Counted from the first letter of the stretch, positions 16,074 to 24,870 are shown. The stretch: 33,987 nucleotides of DNA from Ornithomonoglobus_A sp034090805 (GCA_034090805.1 JAXDRV010000096.1:1-33987), one strand, 5' to 3'. Numbers and translations: made by a program. The notes: generated from the letters alone by a model not told the origin.

Positions 16074-17948
16074 ATGAACAGCTTGATATTATCCTCGCTT
16101 GCCGCATTTTTCAAAACTGTCGGACGATGGTTTTCGCAAAGCGGCATATGCAGGCTTTTGCTCAAAATTTACGGGGCGTTTTCAAACGGCTGGCAAAACA
16201 GCGCAATAATGCGTGCCATCGGCTCCGACAAAACGGCGTATGCCGACAAGAGCCTTGTGTTTAAGCTTTTCGCACTTCCGATTGTATTTTGGGAGTTTTT
16301 GCAGAAGAAAATCGGCGGATTTATTAACGAAAGAATAAAATCGAGCTTTATCTGCTCTCTCGGCAGATGCTATGTGAACAGCTTTATGGCGGTCAATACA
16401 CGGTTTTGGGGTATGCTTTTCCTTACCTCCGGAGTTGTGTATACGCTGCTCAAGCTTATTACCGTCCGTTCCTGCTCTGTTCCCGTGCTTGCGGTCGGAG
16501 CTGTCGGAGCACTGCTGCTGATACCCAACAGAAACCTCATGGCTTTTCTGAACGGCTCCGCTGTGGTGAAATTCATAAAAACGGCAATAGGCTTTAAAAA
16601 TATAGATTTTGAATTTTATGACGAGGCAAGCGTCAAGGGCGCATCAAAGATAGTTCTTGCCGCTCTTACGGGAGCCTTGACAGGGGCGGCGATGGTATTT
16701 GCTCCGCTTTACGGGCTTATGATACCCTTTGCACTGTTCGGTATGCTGCTTGTGCTGTATGCTCCGGTAACGGGAGTGTATGCGGCGGTGTTCCTTGCTC
16801 CTCTCGTTCCGACAATGCTGCTTGCGGCGGTCTGCATCTGGACGGGAATTGCATTTTTGATACACGCACTTACGACAAGCGGCTTCAAAATCCGCCTTGA
16901 GGGCGTGGGACTGGGACTTCTGGTACTGCTCACTCTGCTGCTTATATCGTCACTGCTTTCATTTGCGGTGCTTGGCAGCCTTAAGGTATGGGCAATGTAT
17001 TTTGTGTTTATAATGTTTTACTTTGTTGTTATAAACACCGTCCGCACACGGGAGCAGCTTTACGGTCTGCTTAAGATATTCGTTTTATCGGGTGCACTCG
17101 TTGCGGCATACGGACTTATGCAGTACGTATTCGGCTGGACAACCTCAAACGCATGGATTGACGAAACGATGTTTGAGGAGGACACCATGCGTGTGTATTC
17201 CACTCTCGCAAACCCAAATGTACTCGGAGAATATCTGCTGCTTGTGCTGCCGGTATGCGCTGTGATGTTTGTAAAATATAAGGCAAATACATGGGCAAAA
17301 TGGGTGTACCTGGCAATTTTCGGAATATTGGGACTTTGCCTTGTGCTTACGCAGTCGAGAGGCTGCTGGATAGGGTTCATGATAAGCGCAGTGATTTTCG
17401 TAACGTTTTACGAAGGGCGGCTTTGGGGACTTATTCCGCTGCTGCTTTGCGCACTGCCGTTTATCGTACCCGAAACCGTCATTGACAGAATGTTGTCGGT
17501 CGGAAACATGGAGGATTCGTCCACATCATACAGAGTGTATATATGGATGGGAACGCTCGGTATGCTAAAGACCTACTGGCTCGGCGGCATAGGCATGGGA
17601 GAGGCGGCATTTTCAAGGGTGTATCCGTTTTTCTCCTACAACGCAATCGTTGCGCCGCACTCTCACAACACGTTTTTGCAGCTTACGGTTGAGGCGGGAA
17701 TAGGTGCTTTGATATTATTTATAATAATACAGCTTGTATTCGTCAAAAAAATGGCGTCGGTCTACAGACTCGGCGCAAAAAAGAGCTGGTCGTCAACAGC
17801 GTCGCTTGCTCTTGCGAGCGGAGTAATAGGCTTTCTGGCTCAGAGTATGTTCGACTACACCTTCTACAATTACAGAGTAATGGCGCTCTTTTTCATGGTA
17901 ATGGCAATGGGTGTTGCGCTTAAAAATATAAAGGAGGCTCATGAATGA
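16074..17948 (+). CDS. O-antigen ligase / Wzy-like polymerase family membrane protein
   Basis: The 624-residue multi-pass protein has an amphipathic N-terminal region of about 120 residues, then about 12 membrane segments. The O-antigen ligase core carries the family landmarks TLANPNVLGEYL (about 378-390), LTQSRGCWIGF, and APHSHNTFLQLTVEAGIG in the large loop before the last helices. Such proteins polymerise or ligate lipid-linked glycans outside the membrane; here the target is likely the wall polysaccharide. AGAAAGGAAAG precedes the ATG. The stop overlaps the next gene as ATGA. I see no clear promoter in the repeat-filled gap upstream, so it may be read from the csaB promoter. Confidence 0.9.
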   Translation: MNSLILSSLAAFFKTVGRWFSQSGICRLLLKIYGAFSNGWQNSAIMRAIGSDKTAYADKSLVFKLFALPIVFWEFLQKKIGGFINERIKSSFICSLGRCYVNSFMAVNTRFWGMLFLTSGVVYTLLKLITVRSCSVPVLAVGAVGALLLIPNRNLMAFLNGSAVVKFIKTAIGFKNIDFEFYDEASVKGASKIVLAALTGALTGAAMVFAPLYGLMIPFALFGMLLVLYAPVTGVYAAVFLAPLVPTMLLAAVCIWTGIAFLIHALTTSGFKIRLEGVGLGLLVLLTLLLISSLLSFAVLGSLKVWAMYFVFIMFYFVVINTVRTREQLYGLLKIFVLSGALVAAYGLMQYVFGWTTSNAWIDETMFEEDTMRVYSTLANPNVLGEYLLLVLPVCAVMFVKYKANTWAKWVYLAIFGILGLCLVLTQSRGCWIGFMISAVIFVTFYEGRLWGLIPLLLCALPFIVPETVIDRMLSVGNMEDSSTSYRVYIWMGTLGMLKTYWLGGIGMGEAAFSRVYPFFSYNAIVAPHSHNTFLQLTVEAGIGALILFIIIQLVFVKKMASVYRLGAKKSWSSTASLALASGVIGFLAQSMFDYTFYNYRVMALFFMVMAMGVALKNIKEAHE

Positions 17949-19054
17949 TTAAAGTTATTGAGGTATCCTCCGATACCAACATCGGCGGTGCGGGAAAATG
18001 CGTGCTTACGCTGCTCGAAAATTTTGACCGAAGCGAATTTTCGGTAAAAGTAATTCTCCCGAAAAACAGTCTTTTAAAGCCTCATGTCGAAGCACTTGAC
18101 ACCGAGGTAATCGAGGTTGACGGCATAGCCGACAAATCTCTTGACAGGTCTGCCATAAAGGAGCTTACGGAAATATTCAAGAGTGAAAAGCCTGATATAG
18201 TCCACACTCACGGCAGTATGTCGGCAAGAATCGCCGCAAAGCGTGCCGGCGCAAGGGTCGTATTCACACGTCACAGCGTATTTGAGCCGTCGCCCAAAAT
18301 ATCAAAGGGCATAGGCAAGCTGATAAACGGCATTGTCAACAACCACTACGCAGACGGGATAATCGCAGTTGCCGAGGCGGCAAAGGATAATCTCACCGCA
18401 ACAGGAGTTTCCGACAAAAAAATCCGTGTTATCCTGAACGGCGTAAAGGGTCTTGAAAAGCTTTCCGATGCGGAAAAGGCAAAGCAAAGGGAACGCTTCG
18501 GCACAGACGGCAAAAAGGTAGTTTCCATAGTCGCACGGCTTGAGGCGGTGAAGGGTCACGAATATTTTATAGAGGCGGCAGATATGCTGCTCAGGGACGG
18601 CATTGACGCAAGATTTTATATTGCCGGAACGGGAAGCTGCCGTGAGGCTCTCGAAAAAAAGGTTCGTGAGCTTGGCAGAGAAAAGGATATAATCTTCACG
18701 GGATTTATCAGCGATGCGGATAAGCTTATGGGAATCACGGATATTCAGGCAAATGCATCCTACGGCACCGAGGCGACAAGCCTTGCGCTGCTTGAGGGCA
18801 TGAGCATAGGCATACCAGCGGTCGTTTCCGATTTCGGCGGCAATCCCGGAGTAATCAAAAACGGCGAAAACGGCTTTATCGTTCCAAAACAGAACAGCCG
18901 CGAGCTGTATCTGAAGCTTAAGGAGCTGCTTACCGATGAAAAGCTTTATAAAAAGCTTTCCGGCGGTGCAGAGGAAATCTTCGGCAAAACCTTTACCGCA
19001 AGGGCGATGACGGAGCAGACGGAAAATTTATATAAAGAGCTTGTACGAAAATAA
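17945..19054 (+). CDS. GT4-family glycosyltransferase
   Basis: The 369-residue GT-B fold enzyme has the N-terminal IGGAGKCVLTLLENF acceptor-lobe motif, DIVHTHGSMSARIAAKRAG, the interdomain block VSIVARLEAVKGHEYFIEAA (about 174-193) and the donor-site block LLEGMSIGIPAVVSDFGGNP (about 280-300). It is expected to add a sugar from a nucleotide donor to a lipid-linked or wall glycan in the cytoplasm. AAGGAGG precedes the ATG within the end of the previous gene, giving an ATGA overlap. Donor and acceptor cannot be told from sequence. Confidence 0.93.
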   Translation: MIKVIEVSSDTNIGGAGKCVLTLLENFDRSEFSVKVILPKNSLLKPHVEALDTEVIEVDGIADKSLDRSAIKELTEIFKSEKPDIVHTHGSMSARIAAKRAGARVVFTRHSVFEPSPKISKGIGKLINGIVNNHYADGIIAVAEAAKDNLTATGVSDKKIRVILNGVKGLEKLSDAEKAKQRERFGTDGKKVVSIVARLEAVKGHEYFIEAADMLLRDGIDARFYIAGTGSCREALEKKVRELGREKDIIFTGFISDADKLMGITDIQANASYGTEATSLALLEGMSIGIPAVVSDFGGNPGVIKNGENGFIVPKQNSRELYLKLKELLTDEKLYKKLSGGAEEIFGKTFTARAMTEQTENLYKELVRK

Positions 19055-19093
19055 AATTTATGCCGCACATAAGCGGCGGAACGGAGGAATACA

Positions 19094-19552
19094 GTGAAAA
19101 GAAAATGGACAATAATCGACACGCTGATAGTTATAATCGCAGCCTTGGCAATTGCTGCGGCAGGGATAATGTTCGCACCGAAGCTCGGTCAACACAAAAC
19201 AAACCGTGAGGTAGAGTTCACCGTAATGATCCAGGACAAGGAAAAAGGTCTTGCCGACACGATGAAGTCCGGTGACAAGGTAACGCTCAGCCTTACGGAA
19301 AAGGACGGCGGAGTTATCGAGGATGTAAGAACAGAGCCGACGGTTGCAATGGTTTACGACAGCATAGAGGGCGTTTACCGCAACGAAACAAACAGCGAGC
19401 GTGAGGATATTTACATCAAAATCAAAGCAGACTGTTCGGTAAGCGACATTGCAATCAGCACCGGCGATACAAAGATCAAGGTCGGTCAGGAGATCCCCGT
19501 AAGAGGCAAGGGCTACGCAACCAACGGCTACGTTATCGAGATTGAGGACTGA
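19094..19552 (+). CDS. DUF4330-like membrane-anchored protein (copy 1)
   Basis: The GTG start follows CGGAGGA. The 152-residue product has a basic N-terminus (MKRKWTIIDTLIVIIAAL), one membrane segment at about 8-28, and an extracellular beta-rich domain of about 120 residues ending in VIEIED. The IID-L motif at the start of the helix and the overall plan match DUF4330 proteins, whose role is not known. The next gene encodes a second protein of the same plan. Their position at the end of a polysaccharide cluster suggests an accessory part in assembly or export (inference). Confidence 0.8.
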   Translation: MKRKWTIIDTLIVIIAALAIAAAGIMFAPKLGQHKTNREVEFTVMIQDKEKGLADTMKSGDKVTLSLTEKDGGVIEDVRTEPTVAMVYDSIEGVYRNETNSEREDIYIKIKADCSVSDIAISTGDTKIKVGQEIPVRGKGYATNGYVIEIED

Positions 19553-19566
19553 GGAGGTACGGATTG

Positions 19567-20052
19567 ATGGATAAAAACGGAAAAATAGGCGGCAAGGTAA
19601 GCATAATAGATATAGGAGTTATAATCCTCGTGCTTGCGGCGATTGTCGGACTGGGAATAAGATTTATGTCGAACACCACAACGGCAGTAACCTCTCATGA
19701 GCGTTTCAGATATGTTGTTAAGATAAATTCCGTAAGGGAATTTACCATAAACGCTCTCCAAAAGGGCGGAATAACAACCGATAAAAAATCCGAAAAGACT
19801 CTCGGCGAAATCAAAAACGTAGAGGTCAGCGAGGCAAAAATGCAGTCAACCACGGCAGACGGTAAAATCAAGTGGGCAACGCTCCCCGACAAATACACCT
19901 GTATGGTTACGATAGAGGCGGACGGACGCGAATCCGAGGACGGATATATCCTCGATGACACAACGGAGCTGTCAGTGGGCAGAAGCGTTGATATTATCAC
20001 AAAATACGTAAAAACCTCCGGCGAGATTATAAGCGTTGAGGTTATGGAATAG
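19567..20052 (+). CDS. DUF4330-like membrane-anchored protein (copy 2)
   Basis: The product has 161 residues from the ATG at 19567; GGAGG ends nine bases before it. A TTG one codon upstream is a possible alternative. The N-terminus MDKNGKIGGKVSIIDIGVII is the typical DUF4330 start, followed by one membrane segment (about 14-33) and an extracellular domain with RYVVKI, TCMVTIEADG and a GRSVDIITK element. It is 14 bases after copy 1 and diverged from it, so the two may form a heteromer. A strong terminator follows. Confidence 0.85.
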   Translation: MDKNGKIGGKVSIIDIGVIILVLAAIVGLGIRFMSNTTTAVTSHERFRYVVKINSVREFTINALQKGGITTDKKSEKTLGEIKNVEVSEAKMQSTTADGKIKWATLPDKYTCMVTIEADGRESEDGYILDDTTELSVGRSVDIITKYVKTSGEIISVEVME

Positions 20053-20059
20053 AATATGT

Positions 20060-20097
20060 AAAAGGCGGAGCGCTGGTATGCTCCGCCTTTTGTTTTA
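20060..20097. terminator. Bidirectional terminator
   Basis: AAAAGGCGGAGC (20060-20071), an 8-base loop and GCTCCGCCTTTT (20080-20091) make a perfect 12-base stem with T-rich ends on both strands. It separates the polysaccharide cluster from the converging M42 genes. Confidence 0.9.
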
Positions 20098-20142
20098 TAT
20101 CTGTTGCTATTCAGGTATATTTATAAATTGCTGTTTATATGC

Positions 20143-20193
20143 TAATTCATAATTCATAATGCATAATTCATAATTGATTCTGCATTATGCATT
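20143..20193. repeat. Short AATTCATAAT repeats with an inverted pair
   Basis: Three AATTCATAA units occur in 20144-20175, plus AATGCATAAT (20158-20167) with its inverse ATTATGCATT (20184-20193). This kind of AT-rich repeat is common between genes in Firmicutes; I assign no function. Confidence 0.5.
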
Positions 20194-20228
20194 TGCCGCT
20201 AAACAATAATTTATAGCTTAATAGTAAC

Positions 20229-21206
20229 TTATATCTCGTTAAGCACCGCCGCAAGAAGATCGGCACAGGCGGTTATATCGTTCATATCCGCCATTTCCGA
20301 GGGCGAGTGAATGTAGCGTGTCGGAATCGAAATCCCGCCCGTTTTTATTCCCGCTCTTGAAAGATGTATTCTTCCGGCGTCAGTGCCGCCGTCGGACATA
20401 ATCTCCGCTTGGTACGGGATATTGTGCTTTTTCGCCGTTTCTGTTATAAAGCTTCTTAAATATGCGTCGCACAGCACCGATCGATCCATGATCTTCACAG
20501 CCGCACCGCCGCCGAGCTTTACCTCCATAACCGGAGCCTTCGGCGTATCTCCCGTATCGGTCACATCGACGGCAATCGCATAGTCCGGCTCTGCCGCATA
20601 TGCAGCCGCTCCCGCTCCGCGCAGTCCTACTTCCTCCTGAACGGTAAATGTCAGGTAAACATCATTTTTTCCGTTCAGCTTATCGAGTGCCTTGAGCAGA
20701 ACATAGCATCCGGCACGGTTATCGAGTGCTTTGGAAATCACAATATTTCCGTCAATGACTGTTTCTCCGCAGAAAATAGCCGCATCTCCCACGCTCACAC
20801 GTGAGCTTTCCCTTGAGCCTGCGCCGGTATCTATATACAGCTTATCAAGCGAGGGCTTTTTGTCAAATTCCTCCTCCTCGCAGCCGATAACTCCGATTGT
20901 TCCGTTCATAAACATCACCCTGCGCCCGACAAGCTGCTTTTTGTACAAGCCGCCGAGAGCGTCAAATCGTATGAATCCGTTTTTGTCGATATGCTTTGCG
21001 ATTACTCCGATTTCGTCCATATGCGCCGCCGCCATGATACGCTTTTTGTTTTCTCCGCTGCCTCTTTTTACAAGCGTAAGATTTCCCAGCGGGTCGACGT
21101 GCATTTCATCGCATTTTCCCTTTGCCGCCTCACGCAGCACATTTCTTATATTCTCCTCGTTCCCGGACGGTGACGGAGTTTGAGCAAGCTTTTTTAATAA
21201 TTCCAT
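20229..21206 (-). CDS. M42-family metalloaminopeptidase (active-site intact)
   Basis: The ATG at 21206 is preferred because GGGGAG lies about nine bases upstream; the ATG at 21215 abuts that site. The 325-residue product belongs to the M42 family of di-metal aminopeptidases (TET/FrvX/YsdC) that form dodecameric tetrahedral shells in the cytoplasm and trim peptides. All ligands are visible: H62 and D64 (AHMDE), bridging D162 (ALDNR), catalytic E191 and metal E192 (QEEVG), D214 (DVTD), H300 (RYIHSPSE). It overlaps the preceding M42 gene by 13 bases and is third of three. Confidence 0.95.
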   Translation of the reverse strand: MELLKKLAQTPSPSGNEENIRNVLREAAKGKCDEMHVDPLGNLTLVKRGSGENKKRIMAAAHMDEIGVIAKHIDKNGFIRFDALGGLYKKQLVGRRVMFMNGTIGVIGCEEEEFDKKPSLDKLYIDTGAGSRESSRVSVGDAAIFCGETVIDGNIVISKALDNRAGCYVLLKALDKLNGKNDVYLTFTVQEEVGLRGAGAAAYAAEPDYAIAVDVTDTGDTPKAPVMEVKLGGGAAVKIMDRSVLCDAYLRSFITETAKKHNIPYQAEIMSDGGTDAGRIHLSRAGIKTGGISIPTRYIHSPSEMADMNDITACADLLAAVLNEI

Positions 21207-22192
21207 TGATTCCATCTCCCCAATAATTCCTTAAGCAGCCTTGCCGCTGCTTCAATATCGCTTTTTGCCATCATTTCGGACGGCGTTTTCGCATAGCGGC
21301 ACGGGATCGAAATATTTGCGCACGCTGCGCCGCCCGCCTTAGTAATCATCGCACCTCCGTCGGAAAATCCGTGTACAGCCGCCTTTACGTAAGGTATGCC
21401 GCTCTCCTCCGCAGCCGAAATGATTTTTTCGGTAAGCGATTTATCGTATATTGCGTGTGCGTCCGTCACGCCGATTACCGCTCCCGCTCCGAGGCTTATG
21501 CTTTTTTCGTCCTCGCAGCCGAAGGTATCATCGGCAACAGCCGTGCCTACGGTTATCACAGCGTCCGCAGCCAGCCTTTCGGAGATAATCTCCGCACCTC
21601 TCATGCCGACCTCCTTCTGCGCCGTAAAAACATAGTAAACGTCTGCGTCCGTAACAGCGTCCATGGCTTTCATAACCGCATACACTCCCATGCGTGAGAG
21701 CGCCTTGCCGCATATTTTGCCGTCTGTTTCAAAAAATTCCGTATCAAAGGTTATATAATCTCCGATTTTAACACGCTTTTGAGCCGATTTTTTCGATTTT
21801 GCGCCTATGTCTATAAAAAGATTTTTCGCCGGTACGGTGTTCTGCCGTTCCTCACGTGTCTGAAGATGAATCGCCTTCATTCCGATAATCCCCTTAACGT
21901 CCTCACCGACAACGACACGCTTTGATATTACGGTATTTATATCTATATCACCCACAGGTCTGAATTTGATATATCCCTTATCGGTAATCGAGCTTACGAT
22001 AAATCCCGCCTCGTCCATATGTGCGGTGACAACAAGCCTTCTGCCGCTGCCGTTTTTGTGAGCAATGATATTGCCCATGCTGTCGGTAGTTATTTCATCG
22101 GCTTGTATGTTTTCGAGAATAATCTCCCTTATTTTGTCCTCGCAGCCGCTTACGGCATTTGTTTCGCTTATTTGCTTTATAAGAGAATCCAT
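21194..22192 (-). CDS. M42-family paralogue lacking most active-site residues (probable pseudoenzyme)
   Basis: The 332-residue protein aligns along its length with its two neighbours and keeps H58/D60 (AHMDE). The other key positions are changed. The bridging Asp of ALDNR is lost with a one-residue gap (ALSRM, about 164-168). The catalytic Glu is Lys193 (QKEVG), the DVT aspartate is replaced (VGTA, about 215-218), and the final His is Lys302 (RYAKTPSE). I checked these codons on the raw strand. The reading frame is intact, GAGGAGG precedes the ATG, and it overlaps both neighbours, so it is translated rather than decaying. A structural or regulatory subunit of a mixed shell is likely (inference). 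Confidence 0.93.
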   Translation of the reverse strand: MDSLIKQISETNAVSGCEDKIREIILENIQADEITTDSMGNIIAHKNGSGRRLVVTAHMDEAGFIVSSITDKGYIKFRPVGDIDINTVISKRVVVGEDVKGIIGMKAIHLQTREERQNTVPAKNLFIDIGAKSKKSAQKRVKIGDYITFDTEFFETDGKICGKALSRMGVYAVMKAMDAVTDADVYYVFTAQKEVGMRGAEIISERLAADAVITVGTAVADDTFGCEDEKSISLGAGAVIGVTDAHAIYDKSLTEKIISAAEESGIPYVKAAVHGFSDGGAMITKAGGAACANISIPCRYAKTPSEMMAKSDIEAAARLLKELLGRWNQWNY

Positions 22193-23205
22193 GATATATC
22201 CTCCTCAATGTGCTTGATAAATAACGTTATAAGCTCCGCAACCGCCTCAACATCGGACAGCATAAGCGTTTCGACTGCCGTGTGCATATATTTCAGCGGT
22301 ATCGAAATAAGCGCAGTCGGTATGCCGTTTTTCGCCGTTTGAATTTCCCATGCGTCCGTGCCGGTGTCGCCGCCCTCCGCTTCTGTTTCGGTTTTTATTC
22401 CGTATTTTTCCGCAGTGTCAAAAAGCCTTTGCGTTAATTTTCTGTGCAGATTCGGTCCTACGGCTATAACCGCTCCGCAGCCCGCCTCAAAGGCATTTTC
22501 GGAATTATCGGGCGTTACGGCATGAGTTACGTCAACCGCTATCGCCATATCGGGAGCTATGCCGTATGATGCCGTTTTTGCACCTCGGCAGCCGACCTCC
22601 TCCTGAACGGCGAGCACTGTATAAATATCTGCGTTTATCTCCGCACCGCACAGATTTTTCATCACTGTTATAAGCGCCGCCGCCGAGGCTCTGTCGTCAA
22701 GCGACTTGCCGCTCCACTGCTTTTTCCCTAGCATTCCCACAGACTGCGCTATCGTCACAGGATCTCCGACGGAAATCAGCTCCTTAACCTCATCTGCGTC
22801 AAGTCCCGTATCAATCGCCATGTCACGGATTTTTACGGTTTTCCCGTCCTCACGCAACTGCGGCGGCTTTATGCCGATAATTCCCCTCACATCACGCTTT
22901 CCGTGAACAACCACCTCAAGCGACGGCAAGATTCTGTTATCCACTCCGCCGATATTCGCAAAGGTCAAAAACCCCTCGTCCGTTACCGATGTGACCATCA
23001 GACCTATCTCATCACAGTGCGCCTCTATCATGATTTTCGGAGCGTTTTCAGCACCGCATTTCCTGACCGCAATCACGCTGCCGAGAGCGTCCGTATACAC
23101 CTCATCGCAGCACGGCGCAAGTATTGATTTAAGCTCATCCGTTATCATGTATTCAAAGCCCGAAACTCCACGCATATCACTGAGCCTTTTAATAAGATTT
23201 TTCAT
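22177..23205 (-). CDS. M42-family metalloaminopeptidase (active-site intact)
   Basis: The 342-residue enzyme has every M42 landmark: H63 and D65 (AHCDE), D170 (SLDDR), E202/E203 (QEEVG), D225 (DVTHA) and H308 (KYMHTAVE). A GGDTGTDA loop near 278-285 is also typical. The ATG shares one base with the murD stop (TAATG) and has no clear ribosome site, so it is probably translated by coupling to murD. It overlaps the next M42 gene by 16 bases. Confidence 0.95.
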   Translation of the reverse strand: MKNLIKRLSDMRGVSGFEYMITDELKSILAPCCDEVYTDALGSVIAVRKCGAENAPKIMIEAHCDEIGLMVTSVTDEGFLTFANIGGVDNRILPSLEVVVHGKRDVRGIIGIKPPQLREDGKTVKIRDMAIDTGLDADEVKELISVGDPVTIAQSVGMLGKKQWSGKSLDDRASAAALITVMKNLCGAEINADIYTVLAVQEEVGCRGAKTASYGIAPDMAIAVDVTHAVTPDNSENAFEAGCGAVIAVGPNLHRKLTQRLFDTAEKYGIKTETEAEGGDTGTDAWEIQTAKNGIPTALISIPLKYMHTAVETLMLSDVEAVAELITLFIKHIEEDISWILL

Positions 23206-24566
23206 TACAGCTTTTTAACCAGTTCCTTGAACAGGTTTCCTCTCTCCTCAAAATTTCTGAACATATCAAAGCTTGTGGACGCGGGCGAAAGCAACACAAT
23301 ATCCCCCGGCTGTGCCTTTTCGTATGCGCATTTCACAACGTCCTCGTATGTGTTCTTTTTGATTATTTCCAAATTTTCGGCACCGGCGGCGTTGACCGCT
23401 TCCTCAATTTTTCCTGTTGTTGCGCCGATAAGAATAAGCGTTTTTACTCCGTCTGCGATAGGCTTGCCTATTTCGTCATACGGTATTCCCTTATCCTTGC
23501 CGCCGCTTATCAGAATTACGTTTTTGCCCTCGAACACACGCAGCGTGTTTATTGTTCTGTTGGGACTTGAGTCTATTGAGCTGTTGTAATATTTTGCTCC
23601 GTTTATTTCACGGACAAATTCTATACGATGCTCAACGCCCTCAAACTCCTTCGCAACCTCACGTATCACTTCATCTCCGACAAGTCCCTCAACAGCCGCC
23701 ATCGCAGTCATGTAATTTTCCACATTGTGCATACCGGGTACCGTTATGTCGTCAAGAGATAAAACACACTCTCCTCTGCGGCATATATATCCGCCGTCAA
23801 CGTAAAAATCAGCCGTTTTATCCGTGCGCGAAAAACGCTTGACCATGCCCTTTGCCTCGCCGCCTATTTCCGCCGTTACCTTATTATCTGCATTTACAAC
23901 AAGTATATCCTTCTCATTTTGATACAGCATGATATTTTTCTTTGCATCGATATACTCTTGATAATCCTTGTGCATATCGAGATGATTCGGCGAGATATTC
24001 GTTATTGCGGCAATTTCCGGAGATTTGCGCATGGTGTGAAGCTGAAAACTCGAAAGCTCCAGTATTACCCAATCGTCCTCGCCCATATCCTCCGCACGTG
24101 TAAGCAGCGGATTTCCGATATTTCCGCCGAGCCATGTTTTATACCCGGCTTTTGTCATCATTTTATGCGTAAGAGTGGTTGTGGTGGTTTTTCCGTCACT
24201 GCCTGTTATTGCGATTATATGCGACGGGCATATATCGAAAAATACCTCCATTTCAGACGTAACGACCGCTCCCCTCTCACGAGCCGCATTAAGCTGAGGA
24301 ACGTCATAGCGCATACCCGGAGTTTTAAAGATAATCTCACCGTCAATGCGGTCAAGATAGTCAGCTCCGAGATTGAATTTCACACCCAATCCGTCAAGCT
24401 CCGTATAATTGCTGCCCAGCTCCTCACTGCTGCGCTTATCGCAGGCGGTAACGTCCGCACCGAGAGAAACGAGATATTTTATAAGCGGCAGATTTGATAT
24501 TCCTATACCGATAACGGTCACCTTTTTACCGCATATATTCTTTTTAAATTCCTCTGTCCTTGTCAT
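23205..24566 (-). CDS. murD: UDP-N-acetylmuramoyl-L-alanine--D-glutamate ligase
   Basis: This 453-residue cytoplasmic ligase adds D-glutamate to UDP-MurNAc-L-Ala in peptidoglycan synthesis. The ATP loop TGSDGKTTT is at about 121-129, the Mur ligase middle domain has NISPNHLDMHKDYQEYIDAK, and the C-terminal domain has VEHRIEFVREINGAKYYNSSID and SGGKDKGIPY. The frame runs upstream to 24683, but GGAAAGGA lies before the ATG at 24566 and the normal MurD N-terminus (KKVTVIGIGISNLPLIKYL) begins just after it. The upstream extension lies in repeat sequence and is rejected. Confidence 0.97.
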   Translation of the reverse strand: MTRTEEFKKNICGKKVTVIGIGISNLPLIKYLVSLGADVTACDKRSSEELGSNYTELDGLGVKFNLGADYLDRIDGEIIFKTPGMRYDVPQLNAARERGAVVTSEMEVFFDICPSHIIAITGSDGKTTTTTLTHKMMTKAGYKTWLGGNIGNPLLTRAEDMGEDDWVILELSSFQLHTMRKSPEIAAITNISPNHLDMHKDYQEYIDAKKNIMLYQNEKDILVVNADNKVTAEIGGEAKGMVKRFSRTDKTADFYVDGGYICRRGECVLSLDDITVPGMHNVENYMTAMAAVEGLVGDEVIREVAKEFEGVEHRIEFVREINGAKYYNSSIDSSPNRTINTLRVFEGKNVILISGGKDKGIPYDEIGKPIADGVKTLILIGATTGKIEEAVNAAGAENLEIIKKNTYEDVVKCAYEKAQPGDIVLLSPASTSFDMFRNFEERGNLFKELVKKL

Positions 24567-24704
24567 AATATTTGTCCTTTCCGTTAGATTTATTATTAAT
24601 TGATTACTGAATTTATGTTTTTCGCTCAATTCCCATTGGAAACACCTCAAATTTTCGGGTTGATTTCGGAACGGCAGTGACACCGCCCCTTACTTGGATT
24701 GGAT

Positions 24705-24797
24705 GGATTTGGGAGTGTTTTTGAGTTTGAACGGACGAGTTCCGAGCATCGTATCGGTTGTTTGAGTCCGAAGAAATCAAAAATACTCCCAAATTCC
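24705..24797. repeat. Type A palindromic repeat
   Basis: GGATTTGGGAGTGTTTTTGA (24705-24724) pairs with 24777-24797 with one bulge and one change. The centre ACGGACGAGTTCCGAGCA and the right flank CATGCGAAAACCTT match the copy at 15914-16028 almost base for base, while the stem bases differ (GGGAG against GTGAG) with matching changes on the other arm. Confidence 0.85.
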
Positions 24798-24822
24798 ATG
24801 CGAAAACCTTAGATTTGATATA

Positions 24823-24858
24823 TTTCTGATTACGGGACGGCGGGGACACCGCCCCTAC
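24823..24858 (-). repeat. GC-rich module (GTAGGGGCGGTGTCC type)
   Basis: The minus strand reads GTAGGGGCGGTGTCCCCGCC, then GTCCCGTAATCAGAAA, nearly the same as 2453-2489 on the plus strand. A degenerate inverted copy is at 24671-24691 and a partial direct copy at 15736-15755. The module is self-complementary. Confidence 0.75.
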
Positions 24859-24870
24859 ATTTTTGATGTA

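Larger units (their letters stand above)
24567..24870. other. Repeat-filled gap between polC and murD
   Basis: The gap holds a degenerate inverted GC-rich module (24671-24691), the type A palindrome (24705-24797) and a second inverted GC-rich module with its TTTCTGATTACGGG flank (24823-24858). I see no gene, no convincing murD promoter and no standard terminator for polC. Confidence 0.7.

Noticed and set aside
21207..21215. ATG at 21215 as start of the last M42 gene
   Set aside because: It directly abuts the GGGGAG sequence, leaving no spacing; the ATG at 21206 has proper spacing.
24567..24683. N-terminal extension of murD by 39 codons
   Set aside because: The extension runs into repeat DNA, while GGAAAGGA directly precedes the ATG at 24566, where normal MurD homology begins.
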